The notes below the pieces were generated by a model that saw only the letters and a program-made list of their open reading frames with translations, was not told the DNA's origin and ran no database searches. From Cristatella mucedo (lineage: Eukaryota; Bryozoa; Phylactolaemata; Cristatellidae), in assembly GCA_009760855.2 (NCBI GenBank), contig WPIO01000022.1, positions 262,001 to 326,000 on the forward strand: a stretch of DNA of 64,000 nt. The letters run 5' to 3'. How positions within the stretch are numbered: position 1 is the stretch's first letter; every line of letters starts with the position of its first letter. This document shows positions 60,200-64,000 of the stretch, in pieces. The translations under genes were made by a program, and so were the position numbers.

Positions 60200-62380
60200 A
60201 AGGCTCTGATTGCAAAGCAAATAAGTAGCACGAGTGACAACCAACCCCCATAAAGTTGAATGCACGTCCGTTCGTACGCAAACAGAAGTTAACACGCAAG
60301 CAGAAGTGACCGAGTAGCTGCAGAAGACCGTAAACTTTATAAAATGTCCGGAAACGGGAAATCTTTTTTTGAGCGCGTGTATAAGTTGAGCTGTATCTAG
60401 ACTTGAAGGATCAGCTCAAAATTACACTTTGGGGTATAACAACTATCTGAATTTCGACAATTCCACTGGTAATGTGAAGAGGCTTCTTCGTCATTCTTGA
60501 CCACCTAAGAGCTACCGATTACTGTAGTTTTACTACAGTCCTATTAAGCCAATCGCGATTAGAGCAGCAGTTATGCAGAACTCAATAACTCGGTGTACGT
60601 TGAAGGACCCGCCATGCATTGTTATTAGCTATTTCGTCAGTTTAGAGGCGCTATGTTTACCAGAGAAACCGACTCGACGAATAATGACTTATAAATAACA
60701 GACCTTGCAAAGCCAATAGTGTGACAATTCGCTACACATAACGAAGGCAATTCGCTGAAAATAAGGATTGAGGACACTTCTTTTCTTTTAGCTTCTGTAG
60801 GTTTTGCTTGATTTACACGCTATTGCTTTGTTTGTGGGAGTACAAATACCGTCTTGGGATTGTGTTTTTTTATATTTCCAGCTCGTAAAATCAACGACAT
60901 CAGTGCAATCACCCGAATACACAAGCTCTGTGGTACAGTTGTAGATGCGAACTAATGAAAATATTCTTACTCTGAGCCGATATTTCGTTGACCGTCAGAC
61001 GATGCACTGTCGTGGTGGTCACACTAAGAAAACTTTTGACATTAATAATTTTGACGTTTCGGGCTGCCGGGATTAGCGGTTCCAGAATTATGATTTACTA
61101 TCAAACACATATAAAAATATTCGGTAGCTAAGGTATTGTGCCGTTTTCGATTCTTGGTCGCTCATCTGGCGGCTTTGTAACGATAAGGATGCGACCCGTT
61201 CGTGCTGTCGAATTTGCGAACGGGTATAGAGCATACGAACTAGTTTCACAAGGAATGGGCGACACTTAATTATTACCGAACTTTGCAATTGCTTGCACAT
61301 CGAGTCCACAGTCGTATTTGCAGCCTATTAGACGCGCTTTCGAATGAGTTCCTCTCGAGTTTTGCAGATTTGCTTTGTGATTCAACCGTTTCAATTTGCC
61401 ACCATGCCAGCTACCGTTGACAGAGCCAACATCTACCAGTACCTTCACGAGGTACCACAGATCACTGCAGTAATTCAGCTGATATCTTCGGACCTATTGC
61501 AGCGATGGCCAGCTACAGGTATATTTCCTGAGCTGTCAGTTGCGAGACCTCAGTAAGCCGGTTAGGGACCAGTGGAGTTCGAGATGGGACTTTCTTCAAG
61601 CTGCTCTGAAAACAGTTGAGTACTGCAGGCACCGCTAGCGAAACAAGTCTAATGCCAACCGAACGTCTGGGCAGGAGAGGGAACGAACGGAAGCTGAACT
61701 GCTCATTGCGATTCTTTATCGATCTGGTGCAGTCATTACGTGAAATCATACAAGGCCAAGCATTTCCAAGTTTAGAGCATATTTTTGATCTTATAAGATT
61801 CTTTAGTTAGGTTACAACTTCCTGATCAACGATCTGTGAAATGTCGTGACAAAAACGAGTATAATTCCCATAACCAAGTTTGCAACATTCAAGTATGTTA
61901 AAGAAAACTTATGCTCACTCGTTTACTTGTGTAAGCTACCAACACAAGAGTGCTGCCAGGTATACTCACATATGCAAGATACCTGTCTTTATTTTGCTTT
62001 TATCTGTACCTTGGACAGGATATTTGCCTGCACACTCCTAAGTGCAACATAATGGCTTTTACGGGCCAGGCAGAGTGGAGGGTACACATTTTGTGATACA
62101 AGCTTCCGACAATATTTTAATTTGTGAACGTACCAAATACAGTACACGGACCAAAGTTAGAGCATAAACAAATCTTCAGTTGCACACACTAAGCATACAC
62201 GTCAGTTAATAGCCCAATATTTTGTACAGAATGGTCAAATCACAGCTAAATTTCTTGGCTGTTTTCATGCAAGCTTGCACTTATCAATCGACACGATTCC
62301 TTGTCATTAGTACCCCAATAAGTGTTTTATTACAATTACAATGATAGCATGCAGCCAAGAGAAACACTAGATGGAATAAC
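60200..62380. other. No supported gene
   Basis: AT-richer sequence with short frames only. The frame at 61404-61556 (MPATVDRANIYQYLHEVPQI) reads like protein but matches nothing I recognise. Confidence 0.3.
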
Positions 62381-62402
62381 ACATTTTTACGTCAATTTAA
62401 TC

Positions 62403-62408
62403 TTTATT
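62403..62408 (-). terminator. Poly(A) signal of the snoRNA host transcript
   Basis: The minus strand reads CTGAATAAAGATT. It is the only hexamer near the end of the inferred terminal exon. Confidence 0.5.
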
Positions 62409-62942
62409 CAGCCACAGCTCACCCCTATTCAATGTCAATGGGCACAGCAACACTAAACACGTTTTGCAGTGTATTCGAAGGGATCGACTGCTTCCATCTT
62501 GACCGGCACTTTTTCCTTTAAGCACTACACCGATGACTTTGACTGGAGCAAGACAGGGCTTGGTGCATCCTCAGTCTTGGTGAGGACCAATATCTAAAAA
62601 AGGCAAAATCTTGTTAGTCACATCAAACAACTCGAACAGCTTATGTGTGGCTTTGCCACCCATTATCAGATTAGTAATTCCTCACTGTTGCCTTGGTAAA
62701 GGCAAAGTCGGTTGACGAAAAATTCAACATCATAAGCAGCCAAGAAAATAATACAACATTAGGATTACTTGCCTGATCAAGTTATTTAAATCGACGGTCA
62801 ATTGCTACTAGCCCAAGTTGTTCTTCAGCAAATGATATCTTCAGTCCTTAAAGAACACCACAATATTCTGCCGAGCACATACACAATACAGGCACTGTCA
62901 GAAAGCACATGGCACACGTCAATTCTAAAGGCAACTGGAATG

Positions 62943-63072
62943 CTATGTTTGAAGACGATTAAAAGCATGCACATTTCCTGGCACACAGCTGAATGATCTT
63001 CATATTAGTATCTCAAAGCATTGGCCCCGAAAGGAGTTGGTACTCACGACGGGAATTTGACTGGCTTTGACA
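62943..63072 (-). ncRNA. H/ACA snoRNA, copy 1
   Basis: On the minus strand, hairpin 1 is closed by TCAAAGC with GCTTTGA. An H box ATACTA (ANANNA) follows, then hairpin 2 closed by TGAAGA with TCTTCA, then ACA three bases before the 3-prime end. The length of about 130 fits the class. The hairpin 1 loop (GTCAAATTCC, CGGGGCCAA) is nearly identical to the copy at 63344. It starts about 30 bases inside the intron from the donor at 63101. The rRNA or snRNA target is not assigned. Confidence 0.75.
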
Positions 63073-63343
63073 TAAGCTTGCCACTCTTGGCTATTACTTA
63101 CGATTAAGTCCTGTCCATGTTTACACCCAGGTAATCAACTTCAGCATTACATTTTATTGTACAAATCTGAAACAAGTAGCTTTTACGATCGATTGAAGAC
63201 ATCTGAAACACAAAAGTTGCAATAGCAACTTGGATGAAAAAAGAACAGACATGATTTACTCTAAAAAAAATTCATGGTAGCACACTTATTCATTCGCGAA
63301 CAAGATTGGTGTATTTGCTAGGCTAATAAGTACAGCCAGATTC

Positions 63344-63474
63344 AGTTGTCCGAAGGGCAATAAAGTTATTAGCGTTTTGCAGCACATAACTGAATGACCT
63401 TCGTGTTCATGTCTCAAAGCGTTGGCCCCGAGAAGAGGTGTTACTCATGACAGGAATTTGACTTGCTTTGAGTT
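63344..63474 (-). ncRNA. H/ACA snoRNA, copy 2
   Basis: On the minus strand, hairpin 1 is closed by eight pairs (CTCAAAGC with GCTTTGAG), immediately followed by the H box ACATGA. Hairpin 2 is closed by CGAAGG with CCTTCG, then G and ACA with three bases after. It differs from copy 1 at many stem positions but keeps the pairing, which argues for selection on structure. It lies in the upstream intron of the same host. Confidence 0.78.
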
Positions 63475-63554
63475 TCAGCTTACTCAGTAAAATTGCAGAG
63501 AAGCGGGCCGATGCCATTGCAGTCAGTTACTTACACGTAAGGGCCCGCATTCTG

Positions 63555-64000
63555 TAGGTTTGAAGACTCCAATACAATATGTTAGAATTGCCATCTCTTT
63601 GTCTCACATGTAACTCACTTCTACGACACACCGATATTACGGGACCTGCAACAAAGAGATCATTTTAACAACATAACGAGAAGCTGGCACGCGTTGATTA
63701 CTTAACCCCACCGCGGAATATCACTTCTAGGGACATGGCTGAGGTCTCCAATTGCTTAAATGTTTAATGTGCTGAAGATTTACCTTACTACAAAACGCAA
63801 GCAAACGCAGTTTCGAACCCAGATACCACCTCCGCCAGATAACACGACTTTCTAAAGCCTTTTGGCTAGGCTAATACAATGACTATGGCTCTTTAGCATA
63901 CACTATATCTTGTTTAAGTGGCACCACAGTGCTCCATTGTTAGAACCAGGCACATCAGCAAAAAAACATGCCTGAAGCGAGCTGGATAGTGACGAAAAAG
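63555..64000. other. No supported gene
   Basis: Probably intron or upstream part of the minus-strand snoRNA host gene. I see no further H/ACA or C/D element that meets the box and stem criteria used for the others. Confidence 0.3.

Larger units (their letters stand above)
62385..63551 (-). ncRNA. Putative non-coding snoRNA host gene (spliced), partial
   Basis: Minus-strand exons are inferred from splice sites. One exon is 63166-63102 (acceptor TTGTTTCAG, donor AATC|GTAAGT). A terminal exon runs from 62593 (acceptor CCTTTTTTAG) to just past an AATAAA (62408-62403). A tentative 17-base exon lies at 63551-63535 (CCTACAG ... ACGT|GTAAGT). The 65-base exon has stops in all three frames and the terminal exon has no long frame, so the transcript is probably non-coding. 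Each intron carries one H/ACA snoRNA. The layout resembles vertebrate UHG/GAS5-type host genes. The 5-prime end lies beyond what I can resolve. Confidence 0.5.

Noticed and set aside
62440-62520. Minus-strand reading frame VPVKMEAVDPFEYTAKRV in the terminal exon
   Set aside because: A stop precedes it closely and no in-phase splice donor fits. The upstream exon is closed in all frames, so a non-coding host is more likely.

Overview
The window looks like an invertebrate animal genome. It has multi-exon genes with GT-AG introns, CpG-rich promoter regions, introns carrying snoRNAs, many non-LTR retrotransposon copies and long microsatellites. The phylum cannot be fixed from the sequence. All gene identities below come from remembered protein motifs and from hand-assembled exon junctions whose phases agree. 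No database search was run.

Layout. Positions 1-6.6 kb hold CT repeats, truncated LINE and SINE copies, and a degenerate telomere-like array (5970-6316). Positions 6.7-15.0 kb (+) hold a WBP1/WBP1L-like membrane protein gene; its introns contain a dead Tigger/pogo transposase and L2-type LINE copies. Positions 14.6-19.6 kb are a very GC-rich block with an intronless TRIM-NHL gene (16580-18895, +). Positions 19.8-25.1 kb are LINE/SINE clutter. Positions 25.6-29.6 kb (+) hold a CP110 (CCP110)-like centriolar protein gene of six exons. Positions 30-37 kb are mostly unassigned, with scattered repeats. Positions 37.07-39.81 kb (-) hold a GOLGA7/GCP16 homologue, complete at 137 residues. Positions 45.9-47.5 kb have two orphan exon candidates. 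Positions 48.5-53.2 kb hold nested transposons: a LINE inside a LINE, and a hAT-like MITE inside the same LINE. Positions 53.56-55.88 kb (+) hold a complete seven-exon RPL13A gene with four box C/D snoRNA candidates in its introns. Positions 56.2-60.2 kb are more LINE fragments. Positions 62.4-63.55 kb (-) appear to be a non-coding snoRNA host gene with two paralogous H/ACA snoRNAs, one per intron.

Mobile DNA. Two L2/CR1-clade LINE families dominate. Family A ends in a hairpin (AAAGCGCC...GGCGCTTT) followed by TTA repeats. Family B ends in TACAT repeats. A tRNA-headed SINE carries the family A hairpin, which suggests that LINE A mobilises it.

The genes share no obvious pathway. The translation-related items are RPL13A and its snoRNAs, which guide rRNA modification, and the H/ACA host locus. 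The most interesting signals are the snoRNA families: the box C/D guides are duplicated between introns of RPL13A with diverged or retained guides, and the H/ACA pair sits in a host whose internal exon is closed in all frames.
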